Source: Coffea arabica (lineage: Eukaryota > Streptophyta > Magnoliopsida > Gentianales > Rubiaceae). Taken from it: a DNA stretch of 64,000 nt. Below, piece by piece: positions 47,051 through 59,580 of this stretch (the first letter of the stretch is position 1; the number at the start of each line of letters is the position of its first letter). The translations under genes and the position numbers were made by a program. The notes beneath the pieces are model-generated. The model worked only from the letters and a program-made list of their open reading frames with translations. It had not been told where the DNA came from and ran no database searches. The stretch covers positions 9,184,501 through 9,248,500 of the forward strand of contig NC_092323.1 in the NCBI RefSeq assembly GCF_036785885.1, in the 5' to 3' direction.

Positions 47051-49682
47051 CTAGCATTCTAACCCCTGCTATGCATGGATTTATATTTCAACTTTCAAAT
47101 TGAAAATTAAAATTTGAAGCAAAAGAAAAAATTCTCATAACTTTCAGTTTAGTTTTATGCTTTTAAAATAACTTATATTTGTATCTTCGAAATAAAAGCA
47201 CCAGACTTAATTACTTGGTATATAAATTTGGATTGAATAGAGTCAATTTTTCTTTTGAAAAAGTTCATAATTGATTCCATATTCATTCTCCCAATTGAAA
47301 GGAAAAATTTGAAGGAAAAAAACCATAACATGCAATTTAGTTTACTAATATTTTTAGAATATATTTAATTTTATCTCCTATAATATGATAACTATAATAA
47401 ACCAAGAATTGACCACAGTGGTTGTAAATATTGGCATCTAAAGATGTAAGTAAAAAAATGATAATATCTTATACTATCCCTTACAACTATAAAAATAATA
47501 AAAAATTTAGATTATAAAAATGGCAGAGTAGTGTTACATATTTATATATGAAGAAAACAATAAAAAATACATAAAATAGTCAATAATATTCAAAGTTCTT
47601 TTTAGTAGTTGGATTTCACACTCTTATTCAAACCCAATTAGTGTCGAATTTAGATCAAATATATATAAATTGGGTTGATATAGTTACTGTCAAATGTTCT
47701 ATATCTTTCTATTAAACTATATTGTTACCTATTTCTCTATTATTGGTAAGATTTGTGTTATTTTTATTTTTATTTTTATCAAAAACAAAATTTTAAATAA
47801 AAATTTCCACTTTGACGGACTAGTAGGATTTTTTTTTTAATTTAGTGATTTTATAATTTAGGTTTCAAGAATAGTACGTTATTAATTTTTTAAATCCAGG
47901 GCTAATAAATATTATTTCTTTTTTTTGTTTTGTGCTTTTAGTTAGAGTTACTAAGTTGAAAGGTAAAATATTGGGTACGTTTGGATTGGTGTTTTTGAGC
48001 CTGTTTTTGAAAAACTGTTTTTCACATTCCAAATGCTACAGTAAATGTGTATTTCAAAAACAACTTCAAAAACACCAATCCAAACAATATATCAAAAACA
48101 ACTCCAAATATATTTCAATTATGCATATTTAATTTGTATATTTTAATAAGTATATTTCAATTTGTATATTTTAATTATGTATTTTATATGTATATTTCAA
48201 TTATATTTTAATTATATATTTTAATATGTATATTTCAATTATGTATTTTAATATGTATATTCAATTATGTATATTATATATATATTATATTAATATAAAT
48301 ATATTTATTTCAATTATGTATAATATTATATATATTATGTCAATTGAAATAAATATTATATATTTATATAAATACATTTATTTATATATAAATTTATAAA
48401 TATATTTATGCAATTTTGTTTTATAAAATATATTAATATGTATATGTCAATTATGTATATTATATATAAATTATATTAATATTAATGTATATTATATATA
48501 TTATACATTTCTAATATTATATATTTACGTATACATATCATAAATATTTTATTTTATTTAAAATATATTTTTATATATTTATAATATATTTACATAAATA
48601 TTATATGTTATATAAATTATATATAATATAATATATAATTTATTATACATTTATATAAATGTACATTTATACATAATATATAAATATTTATGTATATTTA
48701 TAATATACATTTATATTATATATTATATATAATATAATACATTTATAATACATTTATACATTTATATTAATATACATAATATTAATTTTACATTTATACA
48801 TAATATTAATGCATATATACATTTATATTAATTATATAAATACATTTTTACATAATATTAATATATATTTATAATATATTAATTTATACATTTATAATAA
48901 TATACACTTATAATTTATAATATATTTATAATATTCATTTATAATTTATACATTTATAATAATATACACTTATACATTTATAAATATATTTATATTATGT
49001 ATTATATAGAATACAATACATTTATATATTTTTATATGAATATATAAATATATTTATTTATAAATGTATTATAAATGCATAAATGTATATTTATATAAAA
49101 ATTATAATTTATAATTTATACATTTATATAATATTCATTTATAATTTATAATTTATAATAATATACATTTATACATTTGTAAATATAAATGTATTATAAA
49201 TGCATAAATGTATATTTATATAAAAATATAAAAATTATAATATTCTAAAAATACTCAAAAATATGTTTCAAAAATACCTCTAAAAATAATCCAAAAAAAT
49301 CTACAGTAAAAGTTTTTCATATAGTTTTTGAAAAACAACCCCAAAAACAAATAATCCAAACGGACTTGTTTTTCAGATTCGAAATGCTACAGTGGTGTTT
49401 TTGAAAAACAACCCTAAAAACAGCTAATCCAAACGGAGCCATTATTTTTTACTTTTTTAGTCTTAATAGAACGTATGATGTTTCATCTTTATTTACCCTT
49501 TCATGATAAACTTCAAACCAAATTCTTATATTAATGGAGCCACTTCTTACATTTTAAATTCAAAAGGCACGAAGAAATATTTAATAATTAAAAATTTTAA
49601 AATTCTATAAAAAAAAAAGAATATGGAGTTGGAAGCATTATAATTTGACCATTCTAAAAACCCTTTCTTCAATTTATATAAA
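47051..49682 (-). mobile_element. Helitron-like element D
   Basis: On the minus strand it ends CTAG at 47054-47051, after a hairpin-forming ATGCATAGCAGGGG stretch. Its other end (TATATAAATTGAAGAAAGGG) matches the 5' end of element C but lacks the leading TC bases. Element C abuts there. A foldback element (47973-49440) is nested inside. No Rep/helicase frame was seen. Confidence 0.5.
47973..49440. mobile_element. foldback MITE-like element with AT-rich core
   Basis: Inverted ends: GGGTACGTTTGGATTGGTGT on the left and the complement of GGCTCCGTTTGGATTAGCTG on the right. Both continue with GTTTTTGAAAAAC and CTACAGT blocks. A second, internal copy of the right end (about 49300-49365, ...AATCCAAACGG) suggests nesting or end duplication. 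The core (about 48110-49250) is almost pure A/T, built from TATATTTAT, ATTTATAC and ATAATATAC variants, with dense self-complementarity. ATT stands on both sides, so a 3 bp duplication is possible. The family is unassigned. Confidence 0.55.
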
Positions 49683-51112
49683 CTAGTCTAAACACCTGTG
49701 CTACGCATAGTAGATCATGTTTTTGGAAGAAATTATAATCGATGGAGAAATTTAAAAAGAGTAAGAAATGTACGTAATTGTTCGTATAATTTAGGGCACA
49801 GGAAAGTATAGTTAAAAAATGAGATTTTGTAGCAATAGTTCAATATATGATAAAAGCATCCCCATTATTTATAAACTACCACATTGATGGAAGTTAAATT
49901 CTGAAAAAAAAATAGAAATCTATATCATAAATTGAGCGACATAAGGGTTCAATTAAATGTCACTGAATATTTAATTTGATAAGTAAATGAACTACTTACA
50001 AATATTTTGCCTTCGATTTGATAATCTTTTATGAAAGTGAGAACATTTTTCACACCAATCAACTCTGAGTACAAATACCAGTATTGGGGGTTTAATTAAT
50101 TCTGTTGAATTTTGTGGAGTTTGTACTATAAATGAGAATGCACAATTTTCGCATGAATTAATGTGTTGGTCAAATAATATACTACCATTTACCTAACAAT
50201 TAAGAGTATACAAAATTTAGAATTATCATTTGTTTTAGAAAGTTTGTAAATAATATTGTATAAAAATATATACGTATAAATAATTTATACCTTCCCTTTT
50301 AAATCTCTACGATAAGAAGCAACACAACAAAGTATGAATCATGCATGCCTGTCTTGAAGAGCGAGATATAGGTTACTACTGGAATTTCTAACTTGTATAT
50401 TAACATTGTATATATTAAGTTGAAATTGTGATATACAATAAAAAATGTAAGTAAAATTAAATATATGGGAAAATAATTACCTAATAACAGTGTCAACTAT
50501 GTCATTACAATGGATACACACCATTTTTGAATAATGAGATTGACATGGTTGTCCACAATTTTTGCATAACTTATGGAACATATTGTCTATGTTAATGCTT
50601 TGAATGCAAGCAAGTATCCGAAAATATTTAACTTAAAACCATTCAAAAAATGTATAGATTACAACTATTAATTCAAAATAATATGTAGATCATTGTTCAA
50701 TAATTAATTAATTGAAAGAATTTTTACCTTAGGTGTGACTGCAAATGTTTCCTCCTTTAGAATCTAACGAGTTTGAAATTTAGGCGTTGGTGAAAGAGAT
50801 GGTAAATTGCGATTTTTGGTAAAATTATGTTGTTATCTCTTGTTATTGGATTGGAAGAGTTTTAATCGAAGTGGAATTGCTAATTGGAGGAGTATTAATT
50901 GAAGTGGGAAAAGTGTGTGAAGGGAAGAGTGTTAGTTGGAGTGGAATTCTTATTTGATGAAAACGTAAGTGTGTGTTTCAAATGTAGACATGATGTATTT
51001 TACGAAATAAATTAAATGTAAAATGCTAGAAAAACGAAATTGGGAGTGGGAAAGTGTGTGAAGGTTTGTTACTAAAAATCCCTTCTCAAATTTATACAGA
51101 TATAGATATAGA
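49683..51112 (-). mobile_element. Helitron-like element C
   Basis: On the minus strand it starts TCTATATCTATATCTGTATA at 51112 and ends CTAG at 49686-49683. It has the hairpin CTATGC-GTA-GCACAG (about 49698-49712). 1430 bp, non-autonomous. Unit 1 lacks C and D together at exactly this point (about 37070). Joining the flanks of the pair gives a sequence collinear with unit 1 and without target duplication, as expected for Helitrons. Confidence 0.65.
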
Positions 51113-52358
51113 ATATCTCGCTTACAATATGCTCCCTAAATGATTAGCTCTATATAATAGTCGTTCATCCGAATGTTGTATGATTACAAGATTTCAACAA
51201 CTTCCATAAACTTTTTTTTTTTTTTTTTATCAATGATATCTATGTTTAACTCTAAATAATCCGCTATAGCTAATTGTCAGTCAGATACTTATTAATTGCA
51301 CTAACTACATCACGTTAGCTCATAAAAATACACTAGTCCGCTAGAATAGTCCATCATATTACATGAACGTGTTTGAAATTTAATTGGTCTAAAATATAAT
51401 TGCATTATTCTAACAAATGCACATTAACACATATAAATCACACTAAATTTATTATGTAATGATCTTTCATTGCTTTTATACACTTTCCCTAACTACTTTT
51501 TTTTTTTTTTTAAATAAACATCTTCTTCTTTTGTGGAGTGCTTAGCATGGGCTCGTTAAATAACTCCAATATAATTGTATATTATGTTACGTGTACAAGA
51601 GCACAAGTGCTAGTTCCTAATTTGAAGTTATAGACTTTCGTTGATTAATCGTGGGTTGAAAAAGAATCTCATCTTCTACAACTCGTACATCTTGCCTTCC
51701 ATGTTCCATCTAAATATCTCCATAATAAATTTGCAACCAAATCCCGGATTACATAAGATTAACTTACCTTATGAGATTGGTGACAAAAGGAAAAAAAGTA
51801 TTGAAATTAATAAGAGACCCTTGATGATAGCGGGAAAGTGAGTCGGACTCAAATAAGTGCCCACGAAGCTGACGGCTCAAAAACCAAAAGAAGCCCACGT
51901 CAGTAGCGGTGGCAGAAGCAGATGCAGATGAATATCCCCGCACTTTTTCAGGTAAAAGTACGGTGGCCTATGACGCTAATTACACTAATCATTTTCTCTC
52001 CAATTCGGGCAACGCGGATCAATGCGTATGCAGCAACCCTGGTCTCGTCGGCACCTCTTCAACCCAAGAGACGTGTTTGTTAAAACGCTTGAGCTCAAGC
52101 AAAACGGCCGAAACTCAAACAAGACGAAGCAGAAAATAATCGCTTGTTATAACCTCAAAATTTTCCTCTAGGGCTTTTGCATTCTAATATCTAGAACATT
52201 CCTAGTCTTGGAACACTGCCCAAAAAAAAAAAAAGTTTTCTCGCTGCTGCTGCTTAAAGAACTTGAACTTGATTCAACTATTACTGCATTAGTGCTTCCG
52301 GTTCCTAAATGTGGTGTAAATCGTGTTGAATTTCTTTATGTCAAACAAGAAAAAAAAA
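51113..52358 (+). promoter_or_regulatory. 5' flank and 5' UTR region of CCCH copy 2
   Basis: Aligns with 37075-38227 of unit 1. The part from about 51830 is best conserved and probably includes promoter and leader. An open frame at 51909-52139 differs in phase and length from its counterpart, so it is not taken as coding. Confidence 0.4.
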
Positions 52359-55300
52359 ATGAAGCGAGAGAAGAAATCCAGCAGAGTTTGTTGGGCAACT
52401 GAAGCTAATCTTTGTCAGGTATACTCACACTAATGCTGTTGATGATCATCATTGTATCCGTACTAAATTCGTGTATTGAATCAGCTTTTCAGTGTTTTTT
52501 TTTCTGAAAAATTTTGATGTGTCATTTTTTTTTGGGAAAATATTATTACTTGGTTTTTACGACTTCAAAAATGAGATTTCATGCTAATTTGTGAGTGCAC
52601 ATTAGTTTACAAATTTGCAAACAAATAATTTGTGTGCATTCATTTATCTATTGTATTTGGGAACAGTACTTTATTGATTTTTATTGGTAACCTAATTGAT
52701 TCTGTCCATTGTAGTAGGATTTGCTTTAAGAAGCCACAACTATTGTTTTTGGAGAGACCAGGTATTAAAAACTCTGTTGTCTTAAAAAATGCAGTTCTTA
52801 AAAATACAAACAAAATTGAAATTTTGAAAAGAGCATCATGGACATAATTTAGATATACAGTCAGTAAATTTTTAGACATATGGAAGTACACATTATAAGA
52901 GATAAAACGAGATAAAAAGGTCAATAATCATTCAATTTAAGTTTAAACTTTAAAGGAAGCTTTGAACTATTTGAGGTGTTAATCTGTTACATGGGGAAAT
53001 CAAATTCTGTTCTACATTAATGAACGCAACTCATACTTTAGGGAAGCAAATTTCTCCTTCCTGGATGCATGGATGCATCTAGTTCGGTGGAGAGAAAGAA
53101 CTCAACCCAATAAACAAGCTTCTGAGAATCCTTCATTCTCATTTCACGGAAGAAGTACTCATTGAGCTCCAATACGTTGCTAATACACTGATAAGCTGGA
53201 TGTGTTTTGTGTTTACAAGGATTCTGGGTGCATAGCTTTTAAGTTATATCTTACTAAAAGAAATGCAAACTAAGATGCTTTCGACCAAGCAGGTGCATGC
53301 AGTCAAAAGAAGTAAAAGGAGAGTAGAAAAAGAAGTTCAGGTAAATGAAGCCTTGAATAATAAATTTGTTCTTTGTAGGCATGAACAGTTTGCTTCATTT
53401 TTGAGGCAAAGAGAATGTCTAAAACATAAGGGATTCTGAGAGTTCTCCAAGCAGGAAGGAGATGAAGTTCCGCTTATACTTTGTATCAGCTGTTCTGATT
53501 AAGCACGTGATCTGAACATAAGCTATTGAAGATCATTTTAATTTTAACTAAATGATCTACAGATTTCAAGCTTTCGAAACTTGACTAACAGAATTATTAT
53601 CTGTCACTTAGATGTATTCTTTTGATATGATCTTGGTGATGTTTTGCTTTTCAGAAGTCATTGATAAGACAACACATTTTGGAAGATGTGAAGAATGGTA
53701 TCAAGAAACTGTCTGGAAAATACTTTAATTTCAAAAGTTTTCAAGGTGGATAAAATGTCCTGTTTAAGTCTTTTGACTTAAAGGTTCCCAACATCGAATG
53801 AGCTACTCTTAAGACACTTCTTAGATTCCATTGAATTGACGATAATCCTGATGCTAAATGATATGCTAACATGTGCACTTATCAAGCTGGCATTCAATGA
53901 GTGTGCCAATGCTTAGTTAGAGCATGTTAGTCATTATGGGCACCATTTATGGGAATAACCGTGCTATAATATCAGACCTATTGTTCACTGTATGTGAAAC
54001 TATTATCAGCTAATGTTGTCGAAAAATGGTAAACAACTCCAAAAGATAACTTGAACATGTTGGGAGTCAAAAGAAACATAATCATCTAAACTTTAAATTA
54101 CGCTTTGCATTTTTAGGTCTACTTAGAGCATTAACTTTAGGGTAAGCATATTGTGATTGGCTTGCAATGGGTCGCGTGGGAGCTGTTACACAATCTGAAG
54201 CAGCCATGATGTCTATCGAAGTACAGAAAGAGCTGTTACAATATATATACATCAGTCATGTTATGAGTTCAAGGAAAGGACAGAGTCAGCTGATAGATCA
54301 ATGGAATATATACTTTGTAAGGAAAGGAAAAGCTGCTCTCCTTTGCCAATGTTAAGTCTGATTTGTTAGAATTTGTCCACTGGAATAGCTTAGGAAACAC
54401 GGTTATTGTAAAGTGCGAAATAATGAGTTCAAGTGGATGAAAAATAACCGACAAGGATAGCCTCTACCTATTAGGTTGTAGTTGCAATTATGTTAGTAAA
54501 TCATCTTGAGCATAATTCTCAGCTTCTGAGCAACACAAACCTAGAGTCTAGCAGGGTATTCAAAGTCCCTAGAGCAGTCCGCAGTTTCTGCCTTTTGCTT
54601 AGATAAAGGGGTAGAAATAATGGCACATTGGAAGTTCTTGTATGCGCACGCAATGAACGGTCTCTGGGGAGGTTGTTGATTCTTGTTTTTAAATGAAACA
54701 TGTACCATGCAGTGTGATGTGTCCCCAAGAAGGCATCATCACTTGCATGTGTGACTCATCAGTAGGAGAATGCTCCAATATGAACGAGATCACTTGCTTT
54801 AGTTGTGAACAAACAGTAGGTACATGGTTCTTCTTCTTATCCACACGCTTTTAATTTGGTAAACTATAAATTTGTGTTAATGTGCTTTACTCTGAGGATT
54901 AGTTGACTTGCCATGCTTTTCTGTGTGCTTGTTGCAGAAACATTGAAGTTATCGAAGGGTTTTCGTATATGATTTCATAATCATAGGCAGTTCTATGCCA
55001 AAATTAAAGGAAAATTGATTCTCAACAAAGTGGATGCTTGGTTAAATGTACATAGAACTTTTGCTTCTTTCACTGATAAAAATAAAGTTGGTACGTTTTG
55101 GTTTTTGGCATGGACCTCAGCTTTAATGTTGTCTCTTAATTACATGCTTGATGTGGAATGTTGGTAAACTGTCACATTTGGCATGGAGCTCAGTGATCAT
55201 TATATTCTTTGTAGATGTATGTGGATGTTTAAAGTGCATTGATATGAGAAAGGAAGAGGACAAATTTTTTTAAATGGATGACCTTGGTTAGTTGGAGCTA

Positions 55301-58300
55301 AAAAAATGATGATTAAGTGAGTACTTCCCTTCAGAAATCCTTGGCTTCATAATCATGTCACCGCGTGGTATCTTCTAGTTTCTAACGGGGAGTCTTCTTT
55401 CATTTCATAGATGCTTGGGATGTTTCAATTATTTTGGTTATCAATTTCAGCATATGATATCATCACTTACTATGTCAAATATGACAATGCTCACTTCTAC
55501 TTAGGTTGAACCAGTATAACTTTAAGAGTATAGTGGAACAGTATTCACTTGACACAATGTATAACCGTTACTTGCATTTGAAGTCATAACTTTGCTCATC
55601 TTGAGTTAAGAATGCTTACGCCCTGTCAGCTCCACCATAGTTGCACCATAAGTGGATAGTGTGAATTGCTGAAGTCATTGTTTTGATGCTTCTTGCTCCA
55701 TTGTTTTCTGTTGAGTCATTGCTTATTGCTGCTAAAAGGAGCATCTTTCGCTATCTCAAATAATGCATCCCAATACAGAATAATAAAGTTCTTCGCCCTT
55801 CTGTTAAATATTTAATACGCTACTTTATAGGCTGTTACCTTTGCTTTTCGATATGTGGTTTAAATTCTCTTGATTTACATACATATTGGTCTCGCTGAAG
55901 TTGTCGAACCACTTTTTGAGTTAAATTCAGCAAGACTTTATATGAAGCACCTCTGTTGCAGTTCTCTAGTTGTCTTTTGTCTGCAAGGAGTAATGTTTTG
56001 AAATATGGTTGTGCACACAAACAAATAATTTCGTCATGTTTTACTATCTTGAAGTGTATGCATTGTCTAGGTAAAGTATATATTGCATTTAGTTGGGATG
56101 AGAAGGCAGGTTCTTGAATGTGAAGGCAATGAAACTTCTGCAGCAGGATGGGTGAAATGAAGTTATTGCTGTCTCCTATATACTGTTCCTTTCACTTCCA
56201 ATTCTGGGCTTCTGGGCTTGTTTTGGGGTTCAGGGTTGGGGGGAATGGGGGATGATTGAATTGGCTGCTATGTGGTGCGTCAAACAATGTAGTCCTGGTG
56301 GTTCTTTGTCAGCTTTGTCGTCTCTCTACATGCTTTAGGTATATTACCACGTTCTTTACATATTTATCCGATCCAATACATTCCAGGTCCCTCGTTTGTT
56401 ATTTGTGCAGGTAAAATTTTTCCAATCAGAAGATTGCCCATCTGCGGTAGGTAGGGAACCTCCTGGAAATCCTCACGAAAGGGTATCAAATGCAAATATT
56501 GCGACTGCTGATGGTTGTCCTGGATCGTCAGTCGGAAGCTACCCCAACCTACTGAGCCATAAAGGTGTCTCACACATTCCTCAGATTCCGTGGAGAACTC
56601 CTCCTCGAGTAAGCTTATGAGAAGTGATAAGACTGCATAATTTTCACATTTTGCTTCTCAAGTTTGGGTAACCTATTATGTATTTATCAAGCAGTTTGAT
56701 TTGAAGTTTAAATGTCACGTGGCTGCTGGGGAAGAAAGTGAAGAAGTAGAGGTTCAAAAGCATAGGGAAATGAGAGTGCGTGAGGTAGTTTATCCTCACT
56801 TTTCTGCTGTTCCTCCCAGGTAAAGTAAACTCTTTAGTTTAATACAATTAATTGCTTTCTTCTCTTGACCACATCATTGGCATTTTGCAAATAGCCCCTC
56901 GATCTCATCGGATGTGGAAGCCGAACATTTTGATGATTGGCATACTCCGGTTATTCCTGTCATTGCAATTGAAGAAGCAGCAGAAACGGACTGCCTGTAT
57001 AATGAAACAGCAGCGCTCAACATTTCCGCCAAGTCAGAACCAGCAAATATGTCCCAAAGCCCATCAACTTCTGAAATTTTTGACATCCCTCAGAGCAAGT
57101 CTCTTCTTTCTCGAGAGCTATCTAAAGGTAAAAAATCTGATCATGCACCACTGCAAGATCTAGATGGCCCAATGGTTGCAGCAGCAGCTGCCACAACTGC
57201 AATCATGAAAAGTAAAGAGCATGGAAGTTTAATAGGCCCAGAGTTGATGATAAAGCTTCTTAGCAACCCAAAATTGGTACAGAAACTGATTGATGAACGA
57301 GGACTAGCTTCAGATACTACAACTGGAACATCTGGATCAAGGAAGGCCGAGTCTTCAGTTCACCGTCCAAGCTCTCAAGGCAGCTTTCTGTTTGAGGAAG
57401 CTACCATCGAAAGCTGCAAATCTGACAGTCCCAGAACAGAGTTCATCCACAGGTCGTCAAAGATGAAAGGCTCACCAGCTGCCCCAAGTAGAATTAGGGC
57501 TTACGTGGCCAGTACTAAAACTGGACCATCATCTGCATGGGATGAAGTAGAACAGTCACTTCATTTTCAGAGCTCAACTCTTGTTTCATTGGTCCAGAAG
57601 TCCACTACCAAAAATACACGGCCAGGCAATGCAGGAATTGAGGCTCTACTAAGGCCAGGGAATCAATCATTAGCTGCTATGGCACAAATTGGAACAGGTC
57701 TTGGACCAAAGCAAGTGACCACATCAATTTCATTACTGAGATCAAAGTCCGATTTGCCAAGTCAGAACTCCAATTGTGAAGTCTTTCAAAGAGCTGATGT
57801 TGGAAATATGTCTCTGCTGAAAGCATCAGATGCCTTATCAAGCTCAACTCCTGATGTTTTGAGTAAGAAATCCACTGGTAGATATATTCAACTGGCCGAT
57901 AATGGACATATGGCTGTACCAAGGCTATTGAAACGAGCACCATCCACCAATATTGAGATTGGAGCAGGCTCTTGCTCAAAGACAGTGGCACCACCAGTTC
58001 CCTTGCTGATCTCAAATCCTGATTTTCCAGGTAAGAATTTCATGAAAGAACATAGTCAACTGGCTAATTTCAGAGATCTTTTCGTACCCAGGTTTGTGAA
58101 ACCAACTGTAACTGGCTCTTCTATATCAGGAACAGCTTTTGAGCCAAAGAAAGTGACACCATCTGTTCCTTTGTCAAGCGCATTGCCTGATTTCAGCAAG
58201 AAATCTTCTAGAGAACATGGTCCACTTTTATACACTAGCTTCCCTGAGCCTGCTGTAGAGAGGCATTCCCATACCTTTCCCCGAATGCAAGCTGAATCCT

Positions 58301-58884
58301 TGGTTGATCGGTTGGATACTGCATATATAGCAGCACATCTTGGAACTTCACCTCTCTCTGGATCACTTGTGGAGGTATATCGCCTTAAGAAGTTGATTGA
58401 AGAACATGGGTCGCATGATTGTGCTGGAAATGATTATGTTGGTAGAATTCCTGCTCCATCTTCTGTGCCTGGCGCAGAGCATCCATCTTTTCCTTTGGAG
58501 CCCTTGAGGGTAAAATTCCCATGCACATAGCTTTTGACAATTACTTCTTGTGCATATCCCTGCTCTCTGACAACCACATCTCTTTCTTTACAGAAAGATA
58601 TCAGTTACTTCCAGTCCTTAATCAAGCAATACGGGGAAGAAAGAGGAAATCAGGATGATGAGCTGTCTCTGTATGGAATATCTTACAATCACGTGCAATC
58701 AAAGGAAGCAGATCGAAAGTCTAAGAGAGCATGTAAGTTCTATAACAGTTCAAAGGGATGCCGAAATGGTTCCAGCTGCCCTTTCGAGCATGATGTACCT
58801 GGACGGTGGAGGACTGATGTTGTGTTGGAGGCGCCTGGTGCAAAGAGGGTGAAGCTTGGTGGGATTTTTACAGGGAGAACATGA
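52359..58884 (+). CDS. CCCH zinc-finger protein, C3H6/C3H30-like, copy 2
   Basis: Five exons, 52359-52418, 56411-56608, 56695-56819, 56895-58509 and 58594-58884, total 2289 bases in frame, giving 762 residues. The structure is the same as copy 1. MKREKKSSRVCWATEANLCQ joins VKFFQSEDCPSAVG, closer to the family consensus than copy 1. Exon 3 ends SAVPP and exon 4 begins SPSISSDVEAEHFDDWHTPV. Relative to copy 1 the protein has a 10-residue insertion (LYNETAALNI-type) early in exon 4. The zinc finger has Cys713, Cys722, Cys728 and His732 within CKFYNSSKGCRNGSSCPFEH. Intron 1 is about 4.0 kb. All splice sites are canonical and both copies keep full-length frames, so both could be expressed. This copy looks the more conservative of the two. 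Confidence 0.87.
52833..54616 (+). repeat. identical tract in intron 1, copy in unit 2
   Basis: Partner of 38706-40489. Contains the same short frames (for example a 62-codon frame at 54167-54355 identical to 40040-40228). Confidence 0.8.
55107..55997. other. about 0.9 kb present only in intron 1 of copy 2
   Basis: Unit 1 passes straight from GGTTTTTG to AAATATGG near 40978, whereas unit 2 has about 890 bases between these words. No terminal repeats were recognised. It could be an insertion here or a deletion in unit 1 at the short TTTTG microhomology. Confidence 0.6.
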
Positions 58885-59038
58885 AGTACAATGTTATTTC
58901 TGCATGGTGGTTATCGTTTGTACAGCTCAAGGACCATTCTGTTTAATCTGGCAGTTAATGTCAACCATGGAGGTCCGAAATAAAATTTGTCATAGTTTAG
59001 AATTTTAGGAGAAACATATTTTGAAATGTCCTCTGCAT

Positions 59039-59104
59039 CAGTGACGGAGCCAGGATTTTTTTTTTGGAGGGGTCAAAATTGAAATTCCATTCAAAGATGA
59101 CTAA

Positions 59105-59147
<43 letters not shown>

Positions 59148-59266
59148 ACTCTCATAATATAAACTAAAATTGAAAAAATTTAGGGGGGTCAATTTTATTT
59201 TACATACATATTTACATATTATGAATTAAAATTCTCAAAACTTAGGGGCCCTTGGCTCCGTCATTG
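59039..59266. mobile_element. hAT-type MITE (228 bp)
   Basis: Flanked by the 8 bp direct repeat CTCTGCAT (59031-59038 and 59267-59274). The ends are inverted: CAGTGACGGAGCCA on the left and TGGCTCCGTCATTG on the right, 13 of 14 matching. 8 bp duplication and CAGTG-type termini fit the hAT superfamily. It contains a TA microsatellite (about 59107-59144). No transposase. Absent from the matching part of unit 1. Confidence 0.85.
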
Positions 59267-59580
59267 CTCTGCATTGTTTAGTACAGACTACAGAACTTCC
59301 CTTCCTGTTTTCCCTCTTCACCTGAGTCTTTGATTCAGACTCGATCTATGGTAGCTTGAATGGGCCACCGGCCACACCTAGGGAGTTGATCATTTTTCAG
59401 ATGAGTGATGTTGAGCATGCTGGATTCCTGGACTGTCAACAATACATCTCGGTCATATGGGGAGAAATTTTCTTGCAATTTGCATTTATTGCGATGCATG
59501 CAAAATGAGAGCCAGTGTTCTGCAAGTCTAAACGGGTTTCACCGACCGTGAAGTAATCGGCTCTTTTCTGCAAGTCTGGT

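Larger units (their letters stand above)
44277..59580 (+). repeat. tandem duplication, unit 2 (with CCCH gene copy 2)
   Basis: Second copy of the 25226-44260 unit in direct orientation. It lacks the gypsy element and SINE. It has extra material: a LINE fragment (about 45173-45790), a Helitron pair (47051-51112), about 0.9 kb in intron 1 (about 55107-55997) and a hAT MITE (59039-59266). Confidence 0.85.
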
